Below, piece by piece: positions 23,708 to 37,200 of a DNA stretch of 64,000 bases. The position numbers and the translations under genes were made by a program. The notes under the pieces were generated by a model. It was not told where the DNA came from. It did no database searches and saw only the letters and a program-made list of their open reading frames with translations. Source of the DNA: Corydoras sp. C115. Lineage: Eukaryota > Chordata > Actinopteri > Siluriformes > Callichthyidae. Position 1 is the first letter of the stretch; the number at the start of each line of letters is the position of its first letter. The DNA lies in NCBI GenBank assembly GCA_019802505.1, contig JAFMOC010000196.1, forward strand, positions 654,725 through 718,724, given 5' to 3'.

Positions 23708-24057
23708 GGTGGCATGGTGGCTTAGTGGTTTAGCACGTTCTCCTCTCAGCGCTAGGGATTCCCGGTTCGAATCCCCATCTGGGTGGAGTTTCCATGTTTC
23801 TCCCCGTGTCCGTGTGGGTTTCCTCCGGGTTCTCCGGTTTCCTCCCACAGTCCAAAAACATGGATCAAGTCAATTGAGTTCTCCAAATTGCCCCATATAG
23901 AGTGTGTCTGTGTGAGTGAGTGTGTGTCCAGCGATGGATTGGCGCCCTGTCCTGGGTGTATCTGCCCAGCGCCCAAAACGTTCTCCCCTGGATGGGCATG
24001 GGGAACCCCACCGCGACCCTAATAGAGGATAAAGCGGGAGATAATGAATGAATGAAT
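23708..24057 (+). mobile_element. V-SINE (duplicate of 21107-21455)
   Basis: Same flanks as its parent; differs by one extra T (CATGTTTCTCC) and a few substitutions. Confidence 0.92.
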
Positions 24058-24186
24058 AATTGTAACAAAGGTTTAAGTTACTGTAGGTTCTGACAACAAC
24101 AACAAACAAACTAAAGCTGCTGTTGTTTTACATATATTTTGCATTTTCACTCCACAGGCCTGTGCCTTTTGTTCATGAGTAGTTTG

Positions 24187-24231
<45 letters not shown>

Positions 24232-24239
24232 GGGGGGGG

Positions 24240-24340
24240 GGGGGTGTCCCTATGGCCTTCTGCTTTTACAATCCATCACACTGGAGCAATGAGGGGTAAG
24301 AGGCTTCGAACCCCCGACCTTCACAATTCTTTAAACTAAA
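24240..24340 (-). repeat. Family D remnant (second duplicated copy)
   Basis: Same sequence as 21640-21745. The preceding G-run is shorter here (about 14 against 20 bases). Confidence 0.5.
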
Positions 24341-24483
24341 CATAATGTCCAAGATTATATGTTTTATTGATACGGTGTGATTTCTGAGGTGTGAGCTTTT
24401 TTTTTTTCTTGGTCAAAAGTTTGGACACACCTCCTTTTTGTTAGTCCCCTGTTCTCTATTGGTCAGGACCATCACAGAAAAGG

Positions 24484-24622
<139 letters not shown>

Positions 24623-24633
24623 TAGTAATATAG

Positions 24634-25140
24634 GCAGCATGGTGGCTTAGTGGTTTAGCACGTTCTCCTCTCAGCACTAGGGATTCCCGGTTCGAATCCC
24701 CATCTGGGTGGAGTTTCCATGTTCTCCCCGTGTCCCTGTGGGTTTCCTCCGGGTTCTCCGCTTTCCTCCCACAGTCCAAAACCATGGATACATTTTTTTT
24801 TTTTGTAAATTGTAAATTATAGTGTTCTCTTTTAAATCTTTATCTGTTTAAATTTATGTATGTGACACCGAAAAGTATGGCACCTTAATTTCGTTATACC
24901 TGGTATAATGACAATAAAGATATTCTGATTCTGATTCTGATTCTGATTCTGATCAAGTCAATTAAATTCTCCAAATTGCCCCATATAGAGTGTGTCTGTG
25001 TGAGTGAGTGTGTGCCCAGCGATTGATTGGTGCCCTGTCCTGGGTCTATCTGCCCAGCGCCCGAGACGTTCTCCCCTGGATGGGCATGGGGAACCCCCCC
25101 ACCGCGACCCTAATAGAGGATAAAGCGGAACATAATGAAT
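24634..25140 (+). mobile_element. V-SINE interrupted by a LINE 3' end
   Basis: Head and core to 24790, L2-like insert 24791-24953, tail to 25140. Marks CCCTGTGGG and CCGCTTTCC distinguish it. Right edge of the 2.6-kb duplication. Confidence 0.88.
24791..24953 (+). mobile_element. L2-like LINE 3' end inserted in a V-SINE
   Basis: Interrupts the V-SINE at 24634-25140 between CATGGA and TCAAG. Ends ATGACAATAAAGATATTCTG with a (GATTCT)n tail, as in short 3' ends of L2-type fish LINEs. Confidence 0.6.
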
Positions 25141-25322
25141 GTATATATATATTTATTAAATGGAATTGATTCATTATATTTCAGCAGTTTCAGTGGGGGG
25201 GGGGCGGTTATGTGTTTGGTTGTATGATGGAGGTAAAGGGTTAAACCTGGTGGCGCTGGAGAATTGATTCCATGAACTGTTTTTTATTGAATTAATTTAA
25301 TAGATTTTATTGATTAATTCTG

Positions 25323-25675
25323 GGGCGGCACGGTGGATTAGTGGTTTAGCATGTTCTCCTCTTAGCGCTAGGGATTCCCGGTTCGAATCCCCATCTGGGT
25401 GGAGTTTCCATGTCCTCCCCGTGTCCGCGTGGGTTTCCTCCGGGTTCTCCGGTTTCCTCCCACAGTCCAAAAACATGGATCAAGGTCAATTGAGTTCTCC
25501 AAATTGCCCCATATAGAGTGTGTGTGAGTGAGTGAGTGTGTGTCCAGCGATAGATTGGCGTCCTGTCCTGGGTGTATCTGCCCAGCGCCCGAAACGTTCT
25601 CCCCTGGATGGGCATGGGGAACCCCCCCCCCCCATGACCCTAGTAGAGGATAAAGTGGAAGATAATAGATGGATG
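25323..25675 (+). mobile_element. V-SINE with amplified tail, unit 1
   Basis: Full-length, ending (GGAT)n, followed directly by two more copies of its own 3' half. Confidence 0.9.
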
Positions 25676-26024
25676 GTCAATTGAGTTCTCCAAAATTGTC
25701 CCATATAGAGTGTGTCTGTGTGTGTGAGTGAGTGTGTGTCCAGCGATAGATTGCCCCCCTGTCCTGGGTGTATCTGCCCAGCGCCCGAAACGCTCCCCCT
25801 GGATGGGCATGGGGAACCCCCCCCCCCCCCCAACCTACTGGAGGATAAAGCGGAAGATAATGGATGGATGGTCAATTGAGTTCTCCAAAATTGCCCCATA
25901 GAGAGTGTGTGTGTGTGAGTGAGTGTATATCCAGCGATAGATTGCCCCCCTGTCCTGGGTGCCCGAAACGCCCCCCCCCCCGCGACCCTAATAGAGGATA
26001 AAGCAGAAGATAATGGATGGATGG
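25676..26024 (+). repeat. Two extra tandem copies of a V-SINE 3' half
   Basis: 25676-25870 and 25871-26024 each start GTCAATTGAGTTCTCCAAAA and end GATAATGGATGG. They share CAGCGATAGATTGCCCCCC, unlike unit 1, so the third probably came from the second. Confidence 0.85.
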
Positions 26025-26179
26025 AGAGTTTGTACGACATTATGAGCAATTTCATGTTTTAATGTTTTTAGGTTTGGACGCCGAGGAGTCGACTCATGTC
26101 ATGGACTGTAAAAGCTGGGATCCGACTCTTTTTTTTTTTCTTCTTTTCCAGGAGTCGATTCCCAGCTCGAGTTGAATCC

Positions 26180-26560
26180 CCTGCCGGAGATCAGGGGCTG
26201 CGGCGCGGAGGATGTCGCCGCGGGTTTCGGGCGGCGAGCGCTGAGGCTTCCAGAGGGGGAAAAAGCGCCGGATATCATGTCTGAGAGGCGGGCAGTGCAG
26301 TAGGAGCCGTGGTCTTTGGCAGGGCGCTGGGTTCTTCTCTCTCTCTCTCTCCGGTGCCATGCTGCGCGGCTCGGAGCTCCGCGGCTCCGCCGTGATTGTG
26401 CTCTGTCTGCTGGGCGTCTGGAAAACACGAACCGCGGCTCTGAGGGAAGACGGCGACACCAAAGGTCAGTCCCGGGCCGCAGAGCCGCGGCGTTTCCGTC
26501 GATTAAACGCCGGTTGAACGCAGGAGACCTGGGCATGAGCGCAGGGATGGAGGGCATGGG
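26180..26560 (+). promoter_or_regulatory. fam171a1: fam171a1 CpG-rich promoter/first-exon region
   Basis: High GC with many CG dinucleotides around the start codon, unlike the AT-rich flanks. No TATA box is visible. GTCGACTC-type fragments on both sides (26080-26180 and 26780-26835) look like old hAT remains. Confidence 0.5.
26359..26464 (+). CDS. fam171a1: fam171a1 exon 1 (signal peptide)
   Basis: ATG in a GTGCC-ATG-C context after a CT-rich stretch. Encodes a hydrophobic signal (AVIVLCLLGVW) and TAALREDGDTK; donor GTCAGT, phase 1. The surroundings (about 26180-26560) are rich in CG dinucleotides, which fits a CpG-island promoter. Confidence 0.85.
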
Positions 26561-28192
26561 TCCGGACCTCCACCGCGCTCCGCCACGAAGCTAAGCGCGG
26601 TTAGCGTGCCCGCTGCCTCCTGCTTTTAAACCGAGCGCTTTAGTAATTAACTCATTTATTAAGTTGGATCGAGTTTATCTGGTTATCTCGTTTTTTTTTG
26701 TTTGTTTTTTTTTTGCATGGCTGTAAATTAGACTCTTGAAGTGTGTTGTCCCGTATGAACTACTTGTCCCTGGACTGGGAGTCGATCCCAAGAGTCGATT
26801 TTGCTGGTATCGGAGCTTGAGTTGACTCCCAAGACAGTTTTTTTTATCCATCCATCATCTTCCACTTTATCCCCCATTGGAGGGGGGGGAGGGGGGCATG
26901 CCCATGCCCATGCCCATGCTGGGGACAACGTTTCGGGTGCTGGGCAGTTACACCCAGGACAGGGCGCCAATCCATCGTTGAGCACACACTCACACACACA
27001 CTCTATATGGGGCAATTTGGAGAATTCATTTGACCTTGAGCCATGTTTTCTGGACTGTGGGAGAACCCGGATCACGGGGGGAGGGTGCCCATCCAGGGGA
27101 GAACGTCTCGGGCGCTGGGCAGATAGACCCAGGACAGCGGGGCAATCCATCGCTGGGCACACACTCACAGACACACTCTATATGGGGCAATTTGGAGAAT
27201 TCATTTGACCTTGAGCCATGTTTTCTGGACTGTGGGAGGGAACCGGAGAACCCAGAGGAGACCCACGCGGACACGGGGAGAACATGGAGACTCCCGCCAG
27301 ATTTGGAGTCGAACCGGGAATCCCCAGCGCTGAGAGGAGAACATGCCAAACCACTGTGTTTTTCTTACTTGTATCAAAATGAATATATTTTTTAAAAATC
27401 TTATTTACTTACGTTTTATAATATGTAATTATATTATCAATATGTAAATAATATTGACATTTAATTTGACAAAAAAAACGTCTTGCATGTAAGTAATTAA
27501 AACAGAGGGGCCACACTTTTGGGTCGGGGCGAGAAGGCCCTGAGTGACCCCCCCCCCCCCCCCCCCCCCCCCCTTTCCCAAACTGATCACTAATCAGACA
27601 AAATACTACCGATCAATTCTCAATAATGATGATTAGGAGATTATTCATTAGTAAATAATAATTACAAACCTGCAGTCTGGTCCATGAGGGGCTTCAGACC
27701 CGCCCCCCCTCCCTGACACCCATGTCTAATGTCCTGCTTTTAACAACAAGGCCCATTGTCCCGCCTCCGAATGCTTAACGCCCCGTGCCCTGTCCCCTGA
27801 CAGCAACGAGACCCATCAACCCCCCCCCCCCCCCGACAGTGCTCGCCCCTGACGTTAATAAGGTTCTATTGCTCTGCTCACAACAACAGGCGAGCGAGAC
27901 TGAAAAAGCCCTAAATTTTTATTACCCCCAGGGAGATTTGTCAGCTCGCAGGCACTCCTCGTTAGTGCTCCAGCTTTTTCGTTTAATTAAAAGCGACTGT
28001 GATTTGCATGCGTGTTTCACACCGTCATGCAACATGTGCAGATCCGTCAGCGGGGCTCTCCTGGGTTTGTTTTTCTTCTAATATCAGCCAAAATACAAAC
28101 ATGTTACATTAGATAAAACATCCCGCCCACTTTTTTATCATTTTATAACATGCTGTAACCGCACCCACTTTTAGGCTTTCCGTTTTTTATTA

Positions 28193-28229
<37 letters not shown>

Positions 28230-31200
28230 TTATTTTTATTTTTAAATAGGTTCTCAGTCAGAAAAGGGTAGAGAGTCCTCTCTGGGTCAGGGATCAGATC
28301 TTGCCTCAAGTGGAGGAGGTTAAGTATCTCGGGGTCTTGTTCACGAGTGATGGTAAGATGGAGCGTGAGATTGACAGACGGATGGGCGTGGGGTCAGCGC
28401 GGGGACCCTATACTGGTCTGTTGTGGTGAAGAAGGAGCTGAGCCACAAGGCAAGGCTCTCGATTTACCAGTCGATCTACGTTCCGACCCTCACCTATGGT
28501 CATGAGCTTTGGGTAATGACCGAAAGAGCAAGATCGCGAATACGAGCGGCCGAAATGGGTTTTCTCCGCAGGGTGTCCAGGGTCTCCCTTAGAGACGGGG
28601 TGAGACGCTCGGTCATCCGGGAGAGACTCGGAGTGGAGCCGCTACTCCTCCGCCTCCTGGGCGCCTTTCTAGGGAGGTGTTCCAGGCAAGTCCAGCTGGA
28701 AGGAGACCCCGGGGAAGACCCAGGACACGCTGGAGGTGTTATATCTCTCAGCTGGTCTGGGAACGCCTCGGGGTTCCCCCAGTCGAGCTGGTGGAGGTGG
28801 CTGGGGCGAGGGAGGTCTGGGTCTCCCTACTTCGGTTGCTGCCCCCGCGACCCGAACCCCGGACAAGCGGAAGATGAATGATGGATGGAAGGATGGATGG
28901 ATTGTATTTTTATTTTTTTCTCTCAAGAGAACCTAACACACAATCGCCATTCTAATTCATCCCAGTGGAGATCAGAGTTCTGGATAGACTCGAGTTTTTC
29001 CCACACAAACCTCAGCCAACTGGATCTTAATGGATCTATTAATGGCATCGTCCACCCGGGGCTCAGGAACATAAAGGGACTTTCCTAATCTGTCTTCACG
29101 CGATGCTGGACGCATACAGTTGTCCAGAATGTTTATTTATATGCACATAGTGATTGGAGTAAAACGTCCAAATACTTCTGCCCCCAAGCCCAAGCAGCAC
29201 TGCTGTATGTGATACAGAGGTGCCAGCACGGAGTTTCCTATAAACACCACCACCACCCCATCAGTGCTACTGCAGTGCTCAGAATAATCCACCACCCTCA
29301 TAATGCTCACCACCCCGTCCCCACTCTGTGCATCTCAATAACACACGTGAGATGTCAAAATAAACATTTGCCCCTCTGAGCCCCTCTGTGGGTTTATTTA
29401 AGCCAGGTCTTGGGGATTATCTTAAACTTGGAGCCTAGAAATATTCATTCATTCATTATCTTCTGCTTTATCCTCTATTAGGGTCGTGGGGGGGGGGATG
29501 CCCATGCCCATTCAGGGGAGAACGTTTCGGGCGCTGGGCAGATACACCCAGGACAGGGCGCCAATCTATCGCAGGGCACACACTCACACAGACACACTCT
29601 ATATGGGGCAATTTGGAGAACTCAATTGACTTGATCCATGTTTTTGGACTGTGGGAGGAAACCGGAGAACCCGGAGGAAACCCACGCGGACACGGGGAGA
29701 GCATGGAAACTTCACCCAGATGGGGATTCAAACTGGGAATCCGTAGCGCTGAGAGGAGAACATGCTAAACCACTAAGCCACCGTGCCGCCAACTGTAAAT
29801 ATAATATATAAATATATGTATATAAAAATAAATTTTGAGAATATATATATATATACACTATATATAAAAGTATTATCTTCCGCTTTATCCTCTATTAGGG
29901 TTGCGGGGGGGGGGGGTTCCCCATGCCCATCCAGGGGAGAACATCTCGGGCGCTGGGCAGATAGACCCAGGACAGGGCGCCAATCTATCGCAGGGCACAC
30001 ACACACTCACACACACAGACACACTCTATATGGGGCAATTTGGAGAACTCAATTGTCATGTTTTTTGGACTGTGGGAGGAAACCGGAGAACCCGGAGGAA
30101 ACCCACGCGGACACGGGGAGAACATGGAAACTCCACCCAGATGGTGATTCGAACCGGGAATCCAGCGCTGAGAGAACGTGCTAAACCACTAAGCCACCTA
30201 GAAATATCTCGGGGGGATAAAACGTAACTAAGGACATGTTCTCCCCTTCCTTTCTCAGAATACTTTCCAGTTTAGGAAGCATGAGGGTTCCGAGCCGCCG
30301 TACGTTTCCACGTTCCACGCTCGTGCTGCGCCTCACTTCAGCTCTGTTCACTGCAATGCAGCACTCTGCAGGTTTACACTCTGCACTGATGGAAAACCTC
30401 AGAGCTCCATCATCGAGCCAACATTCAGAACGAGATTAAGAAAATAAAGCCAAATGCGGGCTTAGTGGTTTAGCATGTTCTCCATGTTCTCCTCGTATCC
30501 ACATGGGTTTCCTCCGGGTTCTCTCGTTTTCTCCCACAGTCCAAAAACATGGCTCAAGCTCAATTGTATTCTCCAAATTGCCCCTTATAGAGTCTGTCTG
30601 TGTGAGTGAGTGTGTGCCCGGCGATGGATTGGCGCCCTGTCCTGGGTGTATCAGCCCAGCGCCCGAGACGTTCTCCCCTGGATGGGCATGGGGAACCCCC
30701 CCCCCGCGACCCTAATAGAGGATAAAGCGGGCGATAATGGATGGATGGAAAGCCATGCATAGTAAATCAATCAAAAGCTTTTTTACATCATATGTCTGGG
30801 GGCTGGAGGGGTATTACTGGGGCCTATCCCAACACTTATAGAGTGACCGTAAGAGACAGGTCGTCTGTCCGTCAAACACATAAATGCATTCAGTCCTAAA
30901 TTAAGCCCTGGATCCTCTTTTTGATTGGTGTCAGGTGTGTCTTCCGGGGTTATTGAAGAGCATGGGGGGGTATTGAAGAGCATGGGGGGGGTATTGAAGA
31001 GCATGGGGGGTATTGAAGAGCATGGGGGGTATTGTCGGCATAATAACCTGCAGTTATTCATACTGAAAGCACAACCTCTTACTCATGCAGACTTGGAAGT
31101 GGCATTATAAGTCCTCTGAATTGTTCACACCAAATGGAACAATTTGGCATCTTTTATTTACCATCAGAATGTTCTAAGATGTGGGGGAGGAACACGGAAC

Positions 31201-34200
31201 CCTGGGAAAAACCCCATTCAGCCACAGAGAGGGCATGCAAACCACTAACCGCTGCGTCACCATGCCGCCCTCATCCACCACAATGTACAAACATTATTTC
31301 ATATTTTTCTACAGTATTTATATTTTATGCTCACAGTACAATTTAAGGCGTTTTATAGAATTTTTTACACATAAATTCTGTTGTTTTCGCATAAAGAGAG
31401 AGTTTAGCATCTGGAGTTATAATTAATATCCATTATCTTCCACTTTATCCTCTATTAGGGTCGCGGTGGGGTTCCCCATGCCCATCCAGGGGAGAACGTT
31501 TCGGGCGCTGGGCAGATAGACCCAGGACAGGGCGCCAATCCATCGCTGGGCACACACTCACTCACATAGACACACTCTATGTGGGGCGATTTTTGGAGAA
31601 CTCAATTGACTTGATCCATGTATTTGGACTGTGGGAGGAAAGCGGAGAACCCGGAGGAAACCCACGCGGACACGGGGAGGACGTGGAAACTCCACCCAGA
31701 TTGGGATTCGAACCGGGAATCCCAAGTGCTGAGAGGAGAACATGCCAACCACTAAGCCACCGTGCCGCCCTTATAATTAATATTCATTCATTCATTATCT
31801 TCCGCTTTATCCTGTATTAGGGTCGCGGAGGGGGTTCCCCATGCCTATCCAGGGGAGAACGTTTCGGGCGCTGGGCAGACAGACCCAGGACAGGGCGTCA
31901 ATCCATCGCTGGGCACACACCTTCACTCACACAGACACACTCTATATGGGGCAATTTTTGGAGAACTCAATTGACCTGATCCATGTTTTTGGACTGTGGG
32001 AGGAAAGCGGAGAACCCGGAGGAAACCCACGCGGACACGGGGAGGACATGGATACTCCACCCAGATTGGGATTCGAACCGGGAATCCCCAGCGCTGAGAG
32101 GAGAACATGCCAACCACTAAGCCACCGTGCCGCCCTTATAATGAATATTAATAATGAATAATTCAGAGGTCAGTCAGCCTCCGAAATGGATTTAATTTAA
32201 AATACGAGGCACTTGTTCTGTCCAGGAGCCGCGATGACCAACGTTACCGCTGCGCTGTATGATCTTTAAATCGTATCTCGTCCTAAATGATTAATATTAT
32301 CTTGGTGTTGAGTGAGTCGAATGTTCTGCCGGTGTTCTCAAAGCTCTTTTGTTCCACATGTGATGGACTCAACTGTCGGTGAGATAAGACCTCAGTGTTC
32401 GCGGTGTGGACTGAACAGACGGGATTGTCTGTGGACTCACATTGTCATGGTGGCTCCACAGAACCCTTCTTTGTTCTCAGGTCTTCAGATGATAATTTGA
32501 TGGCAGCTCATTTGGCTGAGTGTTCAGACTGAAGTCATCCATGGGGGGGGGGGGGGGGTGAGAGAGGGTGATGGTGGTCCCTCTGGAGCACCGCGGGGTT
32601 AAGTGGACGAGGTAGCAGCAGTCATTAGTTGTGATGGAGTCGGTGAGTTATTGTGACGAATCGGATTACGAGAGGAAGCCGTCCATTCTGGAATGCGGAG
32701 GACGGCGTTTATAGTTTTGAGATCTGCTGACCCGTTCCCCGTGAGGTCCTGCGTCCCCGCTACGTTCACATACAGTCTTCAGTTCTATCCAACACCTTTC
32801 AGATGGATGAGCCGGACGCTTGGACCTCCATCACTTGCAGGTTGGAGCTGATACGAACGTCCCTGTTGTTCCATGTTGAGTTGAACGAAGAGAACGCGGA
32901 ACTCGTCCGTCGGTCTGACGGCTGCAGGATGGATTTAAATAATAGAATAACAGAACAGACAGGAACTCGGTTTCATAGCAACGTGACGAACGGTGTAAAC
33001 ACCGGTCAGCAGAAATGAGCCCGTCGTCGTTTCCATCAGAAACGTTTCTGCTGAACTTTTCCACCTGCAGCCTCATGTTTCACACGGCGCTTCAGACCGG
33101 GTTCGAGTAAAAAGTGAGCTCAGCGTCGGAGTGTCGATTAGAGATCAGAGTGTTTTAATGGTACGATTACTGTCGAAAATCATTATTACCATCATTATTA
33201 TTCATTCATTCATTATCTCCCGCTTTATCCTCCATTAGGGTCGCGGGGGGGGGGTGTTCCCCATGCTCATCCAGGGGAGAACGTCTCGGGCGCTGGGCAG
33301 ATACACCCAGGACAGGGCACCAATCCATCGCTGGACACACACTCACTTGCACACACACTCTATATGGGGCAATTTTGAGAATTCAGTTGACTTGATGCAT
33401 GTTTTTGGACTGTAGGAGGAAACCGGAGAACCCGGAGGAAACCCACGCAGACACGGGGAGAACACAGTGGCTTAGTGGTTGGCACATTCGCCTCTCAGCG
33501 CTAGGGCTTCCCGGTTCAAATCCCCATCTGGGTGGAGTTTCCATGTTCTCCCCGTGTCCGCGTGGGTTTCCTCCGGGTTCTCCGGTTTCCTCCCACAGTC
33601 CAAAAACATGGATCAAGTCAATTGAATTCTCCAAATTGCCCCATATAGATTGTGTCTGTGTGAGTGAATGTGTGCCCAGCGATGGATTGCCCCCCCTGTC
33701 CTGGGTGTATCTGCCCAGCGCCCGAGACGTTCTCCCCTGGATGGGCATGGGGAACCCCCCCGCGACCCTAATAGAGGATAAAGCGGGAGATAATGATAAT
33801 AGTAATAGTTTTAATAATAGTAATAATAATAATAGTTAGGTTGTGAAAAGTTTTATATTATTTAATTTTTTTTTATTAATTAAGTTATGTTTTAAATAAA
33901 CACTGTGTTGTTGAGGTACATGTTCATATCCATTTAAAAGGAAACGAGGTGTAATGATATACGGACTAAGCGAGTTCTTGCAACACATATTTATTCTTTT
34001 TTATGAACGTCGTCATGACGATGTGGAGTCACTCTTGCAATAAATTCATTGTAAGTTTATAAATCATGATTAATTGCAAAAAACGATGAATCGTCTCGTC
34101 CCTGGTGTCGATTCAGAGCTCATCCTGCCGTCTTTGAGAACCGTGCAGGTTCCTGCACTAAGACACAAAGGTTACCATCATGCTAAAGGGACTCAGATGT

Positions 34201-37200
34201 TCTAAAAGCTGGGCGAAGATGCCAAATCACACCTTCCTAATCACAAAGTCCTAAATGGAACATGTATCGGACTTGATGCCTGAATAAGATGCTCAGATCT
34301 GAACTTGTATGACTTTTGCTGAGTTTAGGTTTTTTTTTTTTTTTTTTTTTTTCTTTGTCTTTTTTTTTTTTTTTCCTTTTTTTTTTGGCATCTCGTCGTA
34401 ACTCCCGTCCCGCTGCAGCAAAATCTGCCGACGGGCTATTTTCTCCGTCACGACCTGACCGTGTTCAGCTGAATATTTCTTTGCCAAACCACCAAATCGG
34501 ATCAAAGCGCGTCGGTATGATGGAGGATGTGGTGCGTCTGAGGTTGGGTGGCTTCTACATGCAGCGCTTACTGAATCCGCTCTAGAACCCTATGTACCTA
34601 TCCGGTAGGCCATTTCTGACATCGTTATATTTACTGACTTATTATTTAAAGTTTATTTTAAAAAATATAAGGAAAGCCTTTTGTCCATGTAGTGAAAAGT
34701 CTGTTGGTACTGTGAGGATTAAGGGTAAATAAAAAAAGGGATGATCTTTGGTTTGGGTTTTTTTTTTTTTTAATGTGTGTTTTTGCGGTTCGGCTCTGCC
34801 CCGTAACCAAATATAGAAACGTACGGCGCGTCCGCAGTATGAGGCTGTTTCTACTGAAGGGACCGACGGCGTTTAAAAGGCCGATGTAAAGTAAACGGCT
34901 CTAACAATGATTCACCTGAACTGGACCTCCAATCGCACAACATGACCGCTGTTCCGCAGCACGCGCTGTATGTTACCCAGGTGATCTGTTTATATATTCA
35001 AGTATTTTATTTGTTCAAGTATTTATTTATTTATTATATATATATATATATTATACCATATAATAACATATATATTATTATATATATATAAACCAATGAT
35101 GGTGTCACTCACAGCCTCGTAACTGTTCCTGCGTCCGATTCGGGTGGAGTTTACATCTTCTCCCTATGTCCACATGGGTTTCCTTGGGGTTCTCTGATTT
35201 CCTCCCACTGTCTAAAAAACATGGATTTAAGGTCAATTGGCTGCACTAAATTGCCCCTAAGAAGTATATGTATGTCTGTGTGAGTGAGTGTGTGTTCAGT
35301 GATGGATTGGCACTCTGTCCTCGTCCCTAGTATTGGATTAGGTGGAAGATAACGAGATAGGATTCATTATCTTCCGCTTTATCCTATATTAGGGTCGCGG
35401 GGGGGGGCAGATACACCCAGGACAGGGCGCCCATCTATCGCTGGGCACACACTCAGTCACACAGACACACTCTACAGTACATGGGGCAATTTGGAGAACT
35501 CAATTGACTTGATCCATGTTTTTGGACTGTGGGAGGAAAGCGCAGAACCCGGAGGAAACCCACGCGGACACGGGGAGGACATGGAAACTCCACCCAGATG
35601 GGGATTCGAACCGGGAATCCCTAGCGCTGAGAGGAGAACGTGCTAAGCCACCGTGCCGCCGACGAGATAGGATGAGAGATTTAATTTAATAAAGTGTAAT
35701 TCCGGTCTGATTCTGTATGATGGCGCTGTATTTCCTCCGTCAGCGTCGCCGTTCGTCTATCGCGAGGAATGTTCTGTAGCTACGCGAGACGTTTTTCCAC
35801 AGGAAGCGTGCCTTTTGCTTCCAAAACAAACCTACAATTTCCTCGAGGAAGGAAAGGCGGCTTATTGTTCTGCGGCCCGTCGCCGCTGGCTGATGCACCG
35901 GAGCTGGACGGGGTTGACGGGGTTGACCGGTATCCGTGGTTCTCTCGCATTTACGGACAAAGTGTGGAGGAGAACAAAGCTGGAGGGACCATGGGGACAT
36001 GCTGGTGTTTAACTTTTGTCTTGGTTCTGATGATGAGGTAGGGATCTGTAGCTGATCTTAATTAATTCTGTTAATTTCATGTTCTTGCGCAGAAGTGGCG
36101 TTGAAGGTTCACCTGAGCGACGGCAGCACTCAGCAGCCGCTCTCCGACGCCGCCGTGGAGCTCTTCATCAATCACACGTCCGTCGTCAGGGAGACCTCCG
36201 GCGCCGACGGCAACGTCTTCATCAGGTTCCCCTATCGCCTGGGCAACCTGCTCATCGTCACGGCGACCCGACGGGGCTACGTGCCTAACTCCGCCCCCTG
36301 GAAGCCGTCCAGACTGCCCGGTACGTCTGTGCTCTGCGGCGTGGGGGATCTTTAAAACCCCGCCGTGCGTTCTCAGCGAAATGTAAGCTTCCCGCTTTGC
36401 GTGAACAGTTTGGGGAAGGCCCTTCTCGTCTTTTTGCTAGATATTGGATATCGGTGTGAAAGAACTTCACAGAGCCCTGACCTCCACCCCGTCCGACACC
36501 CGTTGGATGGAATGGAACAGAACGTGTGCCGGGTGCCGCTCGTCCGTCATCAGTGCCCGACCTCACAAATGTTCTTCAGAATGAAAGGAAAGGAGTGGAA
36601 GCTCCAGCAGAACGTTTTCCGTCCAACCCCTAGATTTGGAAAACGATATGGCAGGAGCAGAGGGTTTGTTTAGTGTGATTTGGGCTCAGATTTCGGGGCG
36701 GGGCTGCTTCCTCTGCACATCCCGAGCTTTTAGGTACCAGATTAGTGAAAACGCCGCTTAATAAAAATAACATGTTGCCAGATTACGCTCGAATCTCCTC
36801 GAATGTAAACATTACAACGTGGAAAATGAGAGGATTAAGAACTGAAGATGTTCCTGTGTGGAACTGGGTTCTTTAAGGGTGAGATTGGGGGGTGGGGGAG
36901 GTGGAGAGATGTTAGTGTAAATCATGGTTGCACAGACAGAGAGGTTTTATTCGCGTGTGTTTCATTGTCAGTTAGAAAGAGTGAGGTTCTGAACTTCATG
37001 CTGATTAAAGTGGGTGTGTATGACATATGGGAGTGTGTGTGTGGGGGGGGGGGTGAGGATGATGTGTGCTTTATAAGCCTCATGCAAAAGTTTACACACT
37101 TCAAGGTCAAATTCCATATTTTATTGCTGTTTGTTTAAAACAAAAAATTTTCATACAAAAAAAAAAAAAAAAAAAAAAAGATCGTGGTCTGTGCGAAAGT

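Noticed and set aside
35740..36041. GC-rich open frames before fam171a1 exon 2
   Set aside because: The acceptor at 36092 and family match start the exon at 36093; nothing supports an extra exon here.
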